Shown here: positions 13,901-24,609 of the stretch, one piece after another
Position numbering within the stretch: position 1 is the stretch's first letter
Layout: the number at the start of each line of letters is the position of its first letter
Assembly (NCBI RefSeq): GCF_000090795.2
Contig: NW_003546441.1
Location: 4,561 to 68,560, forward strand
Direction: 5' to 3'
Length of the DNA stretch: 64,000 bases
Source: Amphimedon queenslandica
Lineage: Eukaryota > Porifera > Demospongiae > Haplosclerida > Niphatidae
Made by a program: the position numbers and the translations under genes
The notes under the pieces: generated by a model
Database searches by the model: none
Told to the model about the DNA's origin: nothing
What the model saw: only the letters and a program-made list of their open reading frames with translations

Positions 13901-14339
13901 TCCTTGATGTGATGTTTAAAGAATCAAAATGAGGTAAAACAATACGCCTTGCCAGCTCCCGTAAAGAAAGATATTTTTTGTTATCTAAACTCCACAAGAT
14001 ACAGGAGACAGTTAGAATAAAATCCATCATTCTCAGATTGCCCTCAATAACTATCTCATTTTGTTTAACATGTTTTTTTAAAGCATCGACCAGTGACAGT
14101 TGCACGTCCAAACGCTTGAGGATCACAATGAGAACATTAAAGGCAGTGCTACCATGTTTTTCCTCTAGAAGAGTGTATACTGAAGTGAGGAGATCGGCCT
14201 TCTCAAGATCTTCCTGTCCTATTTCAAAAGCGTGTTTAGCCACTAGCTTAATGACATCTAGTTTCCATGGACTGACGGCATCGTTGAGTCTGACTAACTT
14301 GGCAGACAATTCCTTGTTTTCAACTTCTGACAAAGCCAT
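10942..14339 (-). CDS. B2: tandem-DED protein with two membrane helices
   Basis: Exons (minus): 14339-13724, 13654-13553, 13107-13021, 12958-12887, 12835-12758, 12638-12357, 11924-10942; every junction is phase 1, total 739 aa. Residues 14-90 and 105-190 are DED-like bundles; the second ends HLLQLLLEGNHLTPNSF..., matching the helix 4-5 pattern of DEDs. Linker exons follow, one with GESKYNTHPRSCPRSF, one with SQSLSVKSKP, and an acidic one of 94 codons. The last exon has a membrane helix after QKCQICKLL, an ectodomain of about 240 residues with glycosylation sites, a second helix (FFITGLILIIMCPCIF), and a short tail ending NAYERLE. Expected topology: both ends cytosolic. The third-to-last ectodomain block (GFYY...SCLLDDGKCLL...SEN..ILASSSS) is shared with A proteins. 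Intron 13108-13552 carries a 13-bp dyad at 13177-13220. Confidence 0.82.
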
Positions 14340-14738
14340 CGAGACAGAGACGGCCTCAAATTTTAATAACCATAATTAATTAACTATTTTCAATTAATAA
14401 AAATGTGAACATAAGTTTTCTATACCATACCTACACTTGATGCAAATAATAATAATAATAAACCAACCACAGTCGCCACTAGTCTCACTACCCCACTCAT
14501 GCATGCCAACAATGAAGAGGCGGGAATGACAATGACAATAGAGTATACATAACATTTCTTGTGCAACACACACTTGAGAAAAATTATAATGATCATTTCT
14601 TGTATTGCACTTCTTAACATTACAAGTGCTCTAGAGTGAGAGAGGGGGATAAAAAAAGAAAGAAGGAAAAAAATGAGGAAAATATAATTCTGTCATAATC
14701 AACAGTGTGTGTTGATTTGTGTTTACTGCATGTATTAC
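14340..14738. promoter_or_regulatory. Upstream region of B2
   Basis: Non-coding. The part at about 14470-14525 (GTCGCCACTAGTCTCACTAC) matches 54790-54840, upstream of the decayed B-type gene at 54.6 kb, so the 5' flank was copied with the gene. It is the best place to look for B-gene promoter elements. Confidence 0.5.
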
Positions 14739-15352
14739 CAAGGTACATGTAATAGGAGATATAGTATAACTCTGGATTATCAACAGGACCACTGAACTGC
14801 TTAGAAAATAATTTGGTGCTACCTAAAACAAACAGGTTACAAATTATCAACACCAAGTCACAGACAAACAGCAGGCTTTACCTTGATTACCATCAACTGT
14901 CATTGGTCCATCATGTTGATAGTTTCTGGTACATGTTGCATAAGGACAATTAACTGGTATCTGATGGTAATTTGGACCCAATCTGTGCCTATGAGTATCA
15001 TCATAAGAAAATTAGTGACCCTATTAAATAGAGAGAGAGAGTGAGGGAAGAAAAGATTCAGTGATAAATATTATTAAAATGGGATGAGAATTTTGTTAGG
15101 TGAGGTGATGGCTCAATTAATGCCATGCAGCTACCATGTGGGCTGGAGAGAATGCCAACTGCTCAACTTCAGTAAAATAATTAGCAGGATTACAATTAAG
15201 AACCATCCTACCAACTGGAATCAATGGGAACTCCTTCTGTGCATGCATGGTCAAATCTATAAAGAAGTACATATACATGTACATGTACAGTAATACTATT
15301 TCCATTGAGTGGATTTACTGACAAAGAGAAACATTTTCTTTAAATATCGTAG

Positions 15353-15560
15353 ATCGTACATGTCATATATTTTGCGGAGATTAAATTTCGTGATTTTCGC
15401 GTTTTGGAAGAATTTGCAAAATTAAAATCCACAATAGCATGCTGATTGTATAGTAGGTGTGGTAATTACATTAAAATCGCGAAATTTTATTCACCAATAT
15501 AAAAATGCAGCCAAATCACAAAATTTTATACCCACAAAATATATGGCGTATACGGTATAA
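15353..15560. mobile_element. MITE related to the element at 287-497
   Basis: Imperfect inverted ends (GTACATGTCATATATTTTGC at left; TTATACCGTATACGCCATAT as the complement of the right) bound about 208 bp of AT-rich sequence with the internal words ATTTCGTGATTTTCGCGTTT. Confidence 0.5.
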
Positions 15561-15599
15561 AATATTTTTTTATACATGTAACTCACAAATTGTTAGTCT

Positions 15600-17090
15600 G
15601 AAATGTGAATCAGCTCAACTTTAAACTTTCTACCAAGTATATGGACAAAAATATGCATTAAAAATGTGGGTAATTTTGGAGTAATTTTAAAGGAAAAAGC
15701 ATAGCCTTGGGTATTTTCCAGAATTATTGAAAATGGCCGTAACTCAAAAATTGAAATCGGGATCGGTTTAAATTTAACTTTCTACATAACATAAGGACAT
15801 CAATATCTATTAGAAAAAACAATAAAAGTTTTGGGTGATTTTGAGGCAATTTTTCAGAAAAAACCATGGGCTTTACCTTAGGTGTTTTTCAGAAATTGCA
15901 TGGCTTATTTTTTTTAATGGATATAACTTGAAAAATTGAAGTTGGAATCGGCTCAAACTTTCTACATAGCATAAGGACACTAATATGTATCAGAAAATGT
16001 AATAAAAATTAGGGGTGATTTCGGAGCCATTAAAAAAAACCATGGGCTATAGCCTTGGGTATTTTATAACTCAAAAATTTGAAGTCGGAATTGACTCAAA
16101 CTTTCTACATAGCATAAGGACATCAACTTGCATCAGAAAATGTAATAAAAATTGAGAGTGATTTTAAAGCCATTTTTCAGAAAAAACCATGGGCTATAGC
16201 CTTGGGTATTTTTATAAAATTGAGCATTTTAAAAAATAGCCGTAACTCAAAAATTTGAAGTCGGAATCAGCTCAAACTTTCTACATAGCATAAGGACATC
16301 AATATGTATCAGAAAATGTAATAAAAATTGGAGGTAATTTCGGAGCCATTTTTCAAAAAAAACCATGGGCTATAGCCTTGGGTATTTTTATGAATTTTGG
16401 CATTTTCTAAAAATGGCCGTAACTCAAAAATTTGAAGTCGGAATTAGCTCAAACTTTCTACATAGCATAAGGACATTAATATGTATCAGAAAATGCAATA
16501 AAAATTGGGGGGTGATTTCAGAGCCATTTTTCAGAAAAAACCATGGGCTATAGCCTTGGGTATTTTTTAGAATTTTGGAATTTTCTAAAAATGGCTGTAA
16601 CTCAAAAAATTGAAGTCAGAATTTGTTTAAACTTTCTACATAGCATAAGGACATCAGTATGTATCAGAAAATGTAATAAAAATTGGGAGTGATTTCGGAG
16701 CCATTTTTCAGAAAAAACCATGGGCTATAGCCTTGGGTATTTTTATGAATTTTGGCATTTTCTAAAAATGGTCGTAACTCAAAAAATTGAAGTTGGAATT
16801 GGCTCAAACTTTCTATATAGCATAAGGACATTAATATGTATCAGAAAATGTAATAAAAATTAGGGATGATTTCAGAGTCATTTTCCAAAAAAAAACCATG
16901 GGCTATAATAGCCTTGGGTGTTTTTATAAAATTTAGCATTTTAAAAAAAATAGCCGTAACTCAAAAATTGAAGTCAGAATTCGTTTAAACTTTCTACATA
17001 GCATAAGGACATTAATATGTATCAGAAAATGTAATAAAAATTGGGAGTGATTTTGGAGCCATTTAAAAAACCATGGGCTTTTTCCCCATA
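15600..17090. repeat. Tandem array of about eight 170-185-bp units
   Basis: Each unit has the same series of words: GGCCGTAACTCAAAAATTTG, CTCAAACTTTCTACATAGCA, TAAGGACATCAATATGTATC, AGAAAATGTAATAAAAATTG and CCATGGGCTATAGCCTTGGG. Units are recognisable by the CGTAACTC word near 15735, 15919 (diverged), 16066, 16240, 16426, 16595, 16770 and 16955. Units differ by a few percent and by short indels. No conserved ORF crosses them. The array interrupts catalase copy 2. Confidence 0.9.
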
Positions 17091-17525
17091 CTTATCTGTA
17101 CTATTTATTATTACAATATGCATGATTATTTTTTGCCAATAAGTCTCCTACACATTAAAATAGGTTACTTGACTAGAAAGTCAACTCAATTTAGTTAGAT
17201 CAAACAGATTCCATTCAAACTCCTTTGCTTGTTCAAATGTCATTACTTAAATATAGAGTGTCCACGAAGGCTAACAGCTATGAACAAGAGATTTAATACT
17301 TTTAAGTCATTACAGTCTATCTGAATTTACTAAATTAGGAGTAATACATGACACAGTCTTATTGCATATAAATTAAATCATGAACAATTTCTAACCCATA
17401 AATTTATAAAGCATAAATTTCTAGATGTAACAGTACTGCCTGCTGTCAGTGTTGCTGTCTTGCAGTCTACAGGATGACCATGACTAGTCACTAGTTGTTA
17501 AAATATCTGGGCTCTATAAAATTAG

Positions 17526-18364
17526 TAGGAATAACTACAGGTACTTAATTTCTTGCTTTGATTCAAGGTGCATTTAGTCAGCAATATAAAACTGAATACA
17601 TAATTGGCATTTGGTTATCATGATAATCTTATTTATAACCAGACTTTATCATTAAAAAAACAGTGCTAAGTGCAAGAACAGGTTTTGTAAAGCAACATGT
17701 TTTGATCACCATCTCAAGGCCTTATTACATCATGCAAAAGCAACTGTGGTGAGTCCACACACCGTAGGTGCCTCGTTTATACACATTAAGTGGTGAAAGT
17801 GGACACCACATTTGACATTTCAGCTCAGATTCAGAGCTTCTACTATACATGTGAATTCATCATATAAGATACATGTACCAGGATAAACCTGTGCTCCTCT
17901 CATCTGTGCCTGTTTACGGCATGATCCACGATGCATGTGATACTAAAGGCAGCTAATATGCAAGTGTAACCTCTATGTTATCATTGATTACATCACACCC
18001 TATGCACTTATAGATCTACCCCATGATTTCTCAATAAAAAGGACAAGCTATCTACAAGTTGATTTTTCTACCCAGCAAATTAAAAAAAGATGCATGCAAT
18101 GTCCTTCATTACCTTACTTTCTTGTAGGCTGCAAAGCTGACCAACTGGCTGGCTAATGGAGCCTTTGCTTTTGATGCTATCACTATTCGGTGTAGCCCAC
18201 TTAGATAGATCATAAATATCTATGGATAGATCTACTTTAGTGCACTGAGGGTGGGGCTAGGGTGCGGCTATAGAGCCATATAAGTAGACTAGATTCTATT
18301 GCCAATTATTATTATTAGTTAATTGACTTAATTCTGGTGCAGCAAATTCCCGTTCTTCTTTAAC
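17526..18364. promoter_or_regulatory. Upstream region of A3
   Basis: Non-coding. Parts match the A1 upstream region at about 2440-2580, for example TTCTTGTAGGCTGCAAAG. The A1 copy is interrupted by a hAT-type MITE, this one is not. The conserved stretch is a candidate A-gene promoter. Confidence 0.45.
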
Positions 18365-19648
18365 ATGACTTACGACGGTGACAGTGCCAATCCTCGGGAT
18401 TTAGCTGACGTTAACAGCAATCTGTCTATCAAAAAGTACTGGGAAAAAGAAGAAGAGTATTTAAATGATTGGAAACTGAGAGCGAGGAATGACAAAGACT
18501 TTTTGGAACGGCTAACAAAAGAACTTTCAAAGATAAACCGGCTTGATTTAATTCGAGAGTTACTGAACGATCCAGTGATAAAAAGATCAATAAAGAAAGA
18601 AAGCAGTAACGAACACGAACTCCCACTACCACATCATAAAAGTAAAGCTACGTTACTTAAGTCAAAATGCTGTGTTGTTGTCTACTCTTTACTAATGATA
18701 CTACTAATGGTTTTATTGGCCTTAAGTATACTCCCGATGTTGTTTATGATTGATGTCTCACACACTGCTCTTTATAAGGAAAAAAATGCTGATAGAATAG
18801 TCGGTGAAGGGGATTCTGTTTCAACGTACACATTAGATAAGAAATACGTAAACACGATTGAAATATCTGAAAAAGTCGAAAAAGGTGACAGCAAACATAG
18901 TGTGACACTGGTTCTGGTCCCAACAGCTAAACTACAATATGACGTAATCTATGAATCAGAGTCTTGGAATGCAACAGCCTATGTTCCTGATTTCCCAATT
19001 ATTAATAATATCTATGTATATCTCAATGCTCGATCCAAAGTAAATTTCAACATCTGGATTGGTAATGGCAAAAATAAAAAATCCGCTACACTATACATAT
19101 TTGATGACATTGATAACTTGAATGACTATATCAGGTACAGCGAAGTGAAGTCACCTGTATTTACAAAGGAAATACCAGTTGAAGGGAAAAATGGAAAGCA
19201 AATACCACAAAATTATCTTTTTACATCTCCAGCTGATGGATATTACTACATTATTCTGCTATCGCCAGAAGCTAACATCCAATTTTCATACAACGTTAAC
19301 ACAACCGAACTAGTTACTGATGTTGATCAATACACTTCTGACTACCCATCCTGTGTGATTGATACGGAAAGAAATTGTACACTCACAACTAGCAATGCTA
19401 AGCATCCAAGTAGTGAGAATCTTACTTTATTAGCTGCTGCATCAACCAAATACGACATCAGTAGCAAAATCACTCACATTCACTTGAAGTTTACGAATCG
19501 TTCCTATTTGATGGCACTACCCAGTATCATCTTTGGAATTACAGCGGGTATTGCAGTATTAATACTCATTATATTGCTTTCTATTGCAGTGAGTGTAGTT
19601 TGTATGAAGAGGAAGAGTCATAGAGCAGGATATGTCTCTATAAATTAG
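18365..19648 (+). CDS. A3: two-pass membrane protein with death-fold-like N-terminus
   Basis: Single exon, 427 aa. Residues 44-75 (DFLERLTKELSKINRLDLIR) resemble the helix 5-6 end of DEDs, including an NRLDL string like that of caspase-8 DEDs. The first membrane helix is about 103-129. The ectodomain (about 135-385) is about 90% identical to A1 by eye, while the N-terminal region and first membrane helix differ much more. The second helix is about 387-411 and the tail ends RAGYVSIN. N-x-S/T sites are numerous between the helices, so that part should be outside. It lies 5' of C2 in the same orientation and converges on B3. The start codon is the first ATG after an in-frame stop-rich upstream. 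Family not recognised. Confidence 0.86.
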   Translation: MTYDGDSANPRDLADVNSNLSIKKYWEKEEEYLNDWKLRARNDKDFLERLTKELSKINRLDLIRELLNDPVIKRSIKKESSNEHELPLPHHKSKATLLKSKCCVVVYSLLMILLMVLLALSILPMLFMIDVSHTALYKEKNADRIVGEGDSVSTYTLDKKYVNTIEISEKVEKGDSKHSVTLVLVPTAKLQYDVIYESESWNATAYVPDFPIINNIYVYLNARSKVNFNIWIGNGKNKKSATLYIFDDIDNLNDYIRYSEVKSPVFTKEIPVEGKNGKQIPQNYLFTSPADGYYYIILLSPEANIQFSYNVNTTELVTDVDQYTSDYPSCVIDTERNCTLTTSNAKHPSSENLTLLAAASTKYDISSKITHIHLKFTNRSYLMALPSIIFGITAGIAVLILIILLSIAVSVVCMKRKSHRAGYVSIN

Positions 19649-19852
19649 AAGTTTGATGTTTTGATTATTATTAGTATATCAGTATTATTTTCTGGGTGAA
19701 TTTGTTTTTCTTGATATCAGTTGTATCAATGATAGTATGTAGTGTAACCTGATAATCTAAAATGATAACAATAATCTTTCATATAGTGGGTGGTACAGCT
19801 TTGTTAAGTCACTACTAGACCCTGGCCCTTAGGGAGTATCAACACAAAAGAT

Positions 19853-20719
19853 ATGGGGAATTGCTGTGGGTGCAGGTCAGAGGAGAGGCTTAGATCACCA
19901 GTGTCAAAGGAGGGAAAGGAAATTTCATTTACAGAGGAAGTGGAGGAGCAGCAAAAGCCCCTAGTGGGTGATCCTGAGCCAACTCCAAAGAGAAATTCCC
20001 TTGGAATCGATGATGCTGTTGTAATTGACATTGTGTACTATGAGGATCCAACCCCAGCAGTACCTGGAAGCTGTACCAAAGTAGATGAAGATAGTGTTGA
20101 GCTTGCTGCCACTGAAACAACTGGGGCCACCTTTGACTGTGACCATGCCACTGAACAAATTCGTCAAGTTAGTTGATACTAATTAGCTTATAGAGCTGAT
20201 CTATTAAATAGAAGGTACATGTATGTACTCTTGGTACCATTAATCTCTATTATGTCTGCTTTACTGAAGCTATAAATACTCAAACAAATGTGTAAATCAC
20301 TAATAATTCATTTTGGCCAACAGTTGTTTTGCTTGCTCCATTAGCTAGACCATTAAGAAAGGAATGCTATAACTTAATAATGTACTATGTAGTAATCAAA
20401 TTTATAATGCATACACTATGTACAGTGTTTAGATAAAACTGTTCAAGTTAGTATTACCAAGGTGACAGGATTTAAGAAAAGATGTGAAACGGGTTTTACT
20501 AAACCCAAGACAATAATAAAGGTTACAGTGGCACCAGAGACTCAGAGTCAATGGCCGGATGATGGTTCGACACTTGAAGGCCAATTGAAAACAAAAATTG
20601 AAACTGAATGGAATTCCCAGCTTAAAAAAGACTATTTGTAAGTTTATCAATTATGAAAACACGCATTTGACACTTTATTTTTTAGTGCTTTGATTACTAT
20701 GAAAAAACAACAATGTTGA
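19853..20719 (+). CDS. C2: MGNCC protein, paralogue of C1
   Basis: Exons 19853-20167, 20426-20637 and 20686-20719 give 186 aa. It starts MGNCCGCRSEERLRSP, a dual acylation signal plus a basic patch, so inner-membrane-face location is predicted. It carries an insert relative to C1 (SKEGKEISFTEEVEEQQK) and then the shared block IVYYEDPTPA. Exon 2 (CLDKTVQVSITK... to KDY) matches C1 with conserved splice sites, which supports the three-exon model. The stop is a few codons into exon 3. It lies 205 bp after A3. No known domain is visible; a link to A or B protein signalling is only suggested by co-duplication. Confidence 0.72.
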
Positions 20720-20994
20720 AGACTAATAGGCTACATGTTCACAATATTGAGTGTATAACACTGACTATACAAACAGCTTAACTGCAATATACTCCAAATC
20801 ATTGGATTTTTGTCACTTTTTAAAGAGATTTTTATACTATTACACGCAGCTTCATTATTTTTACTGATCTTTGTATAAAAAAACAAGCACAAATTGTGAA
20901 TAAATAATTCCACCATAAATAACAATAATATTATTAATGTTTTAAAAACAAAGACATGCCAAAACTTTACAAAAATATTACAAAAACAAACATG

Positions 20995-23900
20995 CTATAG
21001 ACTCAGATAACCATCTCGACTCTTTCTTCTCGAAGCACAAAATTTAGTGATTATACAAAAAATACAAGGACACAAAATAATTATTGATACCACAAAAACA
21101 CATCCAGTTAAAAAGGTAGAGACAGTACGGGCATTGTAGAGGTAGCGTTGAGGAGATACGGTTCCATTGATAGTCTCACCATAGAGCTGTGATGAGGAAG
21201 AGGCTAACAGACACACACTTTCAGAATGAGCATGTACTGGATGATGTCCTACGTCCAGCAAACACTTTCCATCATCCAACAGACAGCTTTGTACGCCTAA
21301 ACCTTCTAAATACGTTATGTCATAGGTAAATATTTCAGCTGATATCTTAACATCAATGTTCATATTAGAAGGCATAAAGGCAGCAACATAGTAGAAACCG
21401 ACAGTGTGAAGTGGAAAAGTGAAGTTGAAAACTTTGTCTGTCGAATTTGGGCAGAAAACAAATTTGTTGATAAACCCTCTGGCTGGTCCCAAGTTCTTTA
21501 AAACTTCATGATACGAGTCAAGCGAATTGAAGAGATACAGATAAAAACATGAAGAGGGATCAAAGTTTGTAAAGTTAGTATAATATGACACTGTTCCTGA
21601 ACCAGCACTATAGAGTGGATCATAGTATCCGGTGTGATAATAGTTAAGAGAAATGTAGTAGCCAGTACCAGCTCTTTTATAATTCACATCTGGAAATGAG
21701 ATTTTTGTAGGTACAACAGAAGAAGAGGGGACAGCAAGAAATTTAAATGATGTCTGAGCTACAGCCAATATAATGAAGTGCCCAATGTGTAGTAGATCAA
21801 AACAGCCAATGTTAACTGTAGCATTTTGAGCTAGTGTTACACTGGTGTCACCAGGGCTTGATCCTATATAGTGGTAGGTCAGTCCACCTGATACTCCACC
21901 AATGCATATCACAAGAGCAACGATAACTAATAGTTTGCAACAACAATACTTGACAGATGTTTGACGATACTTTTCAGACAATACTTGACGGAGTTTACAG
22001 ATTCGTTCTAAAATGAATAATGATAAAAGTATATCAGTGCCAGGCAAACAAAGTATATAGTCCATTGCTATAATGAAATAAGTACAGTTATTTTAGCATA
22101 TTTGCATAAGCACATAGTTGTGGTCAAAATATGATACTAATACTATTAATTAATTTAATATATTTGTGTGTAAACATAAAGAGGGAGGCAAGCAGACACA
22201 TTAATAGTGATGATATGGTGAGTCATTTTTGATCATATCCTTTCAATTAAATTGCTATGTAAACTTCCAGTAAAATAATAAAAAATGATTGATAACGCAC
22301 TCTCTAGTACTATACCTTTGCCTTTTTTCATTATTTGTGAAAATCCAATATCCATAGTTGTTATTACGGATGTATCATCATTGATGCCAACTACATTAGT
22401 CATTCGCTCATTGCTTCGAGGCAGGTTGCTTGAGGGCCACTTGTCCACATGCAACTTCCCTTCCTGACCTTCTCGTGATGACTCCGATTGAGGATGATGC
22501 AACTCAGTGCTGTTCCCACTCTCATCATTGCTTTCATCACCAGAATCATCAGACTTGAGATCTATAGGAGGAAACTGATGGCTACTGGCCACAGAACCAA
22601 CACCTAAGGCTAAAAGAAAAGAATGACTGATGTTAATTCTAAAATGTACATTTATCGTGTTAGAAAAAATTAAAAAAATAAAATACAAAAAGCACAAGAT
22701 AAAGTATCGTAATAATTACAAGAAAAAAGAAAAAATACCTTTTTCCTCATGGCCAGGTACAAGAACTATTTCAGAATTTGGTGCATCGCTTACTGCTGTA
22801 ACCATAGCTGTAGGACCTACATAATGCACATCAATTAAAGTGAATAATATTAATAATAGTATCACTTGTATTGCATTACCTGATGCTTCAACTGGATGTT
22901 CTGTAGAATCACGATACATATATGAAGCAGTTGGAGATGGAGTATCTAAAGGGCACAAAACAAATGGTCATGGATACACATGTACATGTATCTACTTACG
23001 GTCTGACTTTCTTCCTCCACTATTAGGGAAAGGGAGTGGAGGTTTTGATCTGAGACTCAGAGATTGAGAATCAATCATCCCACCATCTAATAATAACAAT
23101 GACACAATGACACATACACCACGACACATGACACATACACCAAGTCACATGCACAATGAGGGGGAATACCTCACTCTCACATGATTCTTATGAATATAAT
23201 TAAATTTGTTTATCAAATAATATTGCATCATCATCATTGCTGACAAGACACTGATAAGCATAAATGTGCGTATGTTGCAAAGTAATAATGGCATAACCAC
23301 ACACACAACAAGTGCCAACTGATAAACAAAAATACAATTGCATAACATGAACATAGTAAACCTCTTATAGCAGCAGCAGGAAGACTCTCAGTAGCAGGGA
23401 AGCTTTTAGGACAAGACCGAGGATGAGTATTGTACTTACTCTCACCAGCATTAGGATATCTCTCTGAAAGTAAACAGTAATATGTGCTCTTGGTAATATG
23501 TAATTTACCTTTTAGTGGTGGTACAAGGTTGTCCCATTCTGGTATCTTAATTTCATGGCGTCTGCAGTAAGCTTTTAGCTCAATATGATACAGGCTACAG
23601 CCAACGACTTCCAGCCATGCAAAAAGAAAACGAAATGAGGTTGGAGTGAGGCAATCTTGATCAAATAGGAGCTGCAGGAGGTGAGTTCTTGTCTTGATAT
23701 TTGAAGGATCATAATTGTTTAGAAAAGTACGTCTGGCCATCTCTTTCAGTGATTTATACTGTCTCTTGTGTAAGCTACGTAATATACACGAGACGGTTAG
23801 AATGAAATCCACTTTCTGATATCCTTCAATGACAATCTCATTCTGTTTAACATGCTTCTTTAAAGCTCCAACAAGCACGGTATCAATACCAAGACGCATG

Positions 23901-24136
23901 AGAATCAAAATCAGAATATTGAGGGCAGAACTGTCATGTTGTCGTTCCAAAAGATAGTAAACTGATGTGAGGACATCAGCTTCATCAAGGTCTTGCTGTC
24001 CTATCCCAAAAGCGTGTTTAGCTACCAGCTTAATTATGTCCAGGTTTTTTGAACTAACAGCATCGTTAAGTGCGACCAGACTGGTTGATAGTTCAACCAT
24101 AGGTTCGACTCTGGATGAAGCAAATCCCTCTGCCAT
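20995..24136 (-). CDS. B3: tandem-DED protein with two membrane helices
   Basis: Exons (minus): 24136-23509, 23463-23362, 23086-23000, 22945-22880, 22816-22739, 22609-22316, 22007-20995; all phase 1, 755 aa. I start at the ATG at 24136 (MAEGFASSR). DED-like bundles cover about residues 15-95 and 107-195. Linkers contain GESKYNTHPRSCPKSF, SQSLSLRSKP, a YMYRDSTEHPVEAS exon and an acidic 98-codon exon. The last exon has a short basic stretch (EKYRQTSVKYCCCKLL), a membrane helix, an ectodomain with glycosylation sites, a second helix (FLTGCVFVVSIIILCPCIFC) and a tail ending DGYLSL. Intron lengths of 45-275 bp are typical of the window except one of 308 bp. It is the most complete B gene and a good reference for the family. 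Function unknown; DEDs imply homotypic binding to other DED proteins. Confidence 0.83.
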
Positions 24137-24609
24137 GACAAACAAATGATAGGCTGCTATTAAACCAGAGAGAGGTGCAGTAGTCGTGACAGAGAGAGAT
24201 TAAAATGGCTAGCGCTAGCGGTGGTGCTAGGGTGTGGCAATTCAGCATATAATTTATTATTATGACTCTTGTTATGACCTATTCATGATAACAAAACCAT
24301 TTTTAGAAATTGAGCTGATTTCGCACTCAAAAAAACTGTAGTCACTCTTTATCCTTTAGTGGCAACGTATTATTGAGAATTAAACATTTCAAAAGTGAGA
24401 TAAAAATGTAGTAATACATAATGTGATTCAAGAATAGCAAAAATAATAACAATTCATAGTTCAGTCAACAAAGTCAAAGTGAGGTTAAAATGTTGGAAAA
24501 ATTATACAATTTATTTATACTTTTAAGTGGGTGAGTACTTGAATTACTCTCCCTGGCTCAGTCGGTCTTCTCTTGATTCTATAGCATTAATAAAAACCAA
24601 TCACAGCCA
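24137..24609. other. Spacer between B3 and receptor D
   Basis: Non-coding, AT-rich. The first 200 bp should contain the B3 promoter. I see no repeat or RNA gene. Confidence 0.4.

Larger units (their letters stand above)
14739..17525 (-). pseudogene. CAT: Catalase pseudogene, copy 2, split by a tandem repeat
   Basis: C-terminal catalase exons are clear on the minus strand: 15256 to about 15127 ([20 protein letters not shown] then [13 protein letters not shown]), 14988-14882 ([16 protein letters not shown], then [12 protein letters not shown]) and 14822-14739 (FSGPVDNPELYY). The first exon breaks after SPAHM by frameshift and stop, where an active enzyme continues PGIEPSP. A relic of the first catalase exon (PDILTT) lies at about 17430-17525 with a small insertion that breaks its frame. 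The middle exons are gone and the gap is filled by a MITE and the 15.6-17.1 kb tandem array. The position between a B gene and an A gene is the same as for copy 1. Confidence 0.85.

Noticed and set aside
14420-14620. Hydrophobic open frame on the minus strand upstream of B2
   Set aside because: It covers the B2 5' flank, which is copied at 54.8 kb without this frame; no splice link to B2.
15084-15293. Open frame of 69 codons on the plus strand
   Set aside because: It is antisense to a catalase exon whose protein match is unmistakable on the minus strand.
16365-16553. Open frame in the tandem array
   Set aside because: It follows the repeat unit, is not kept open in other units, and has no domain features.
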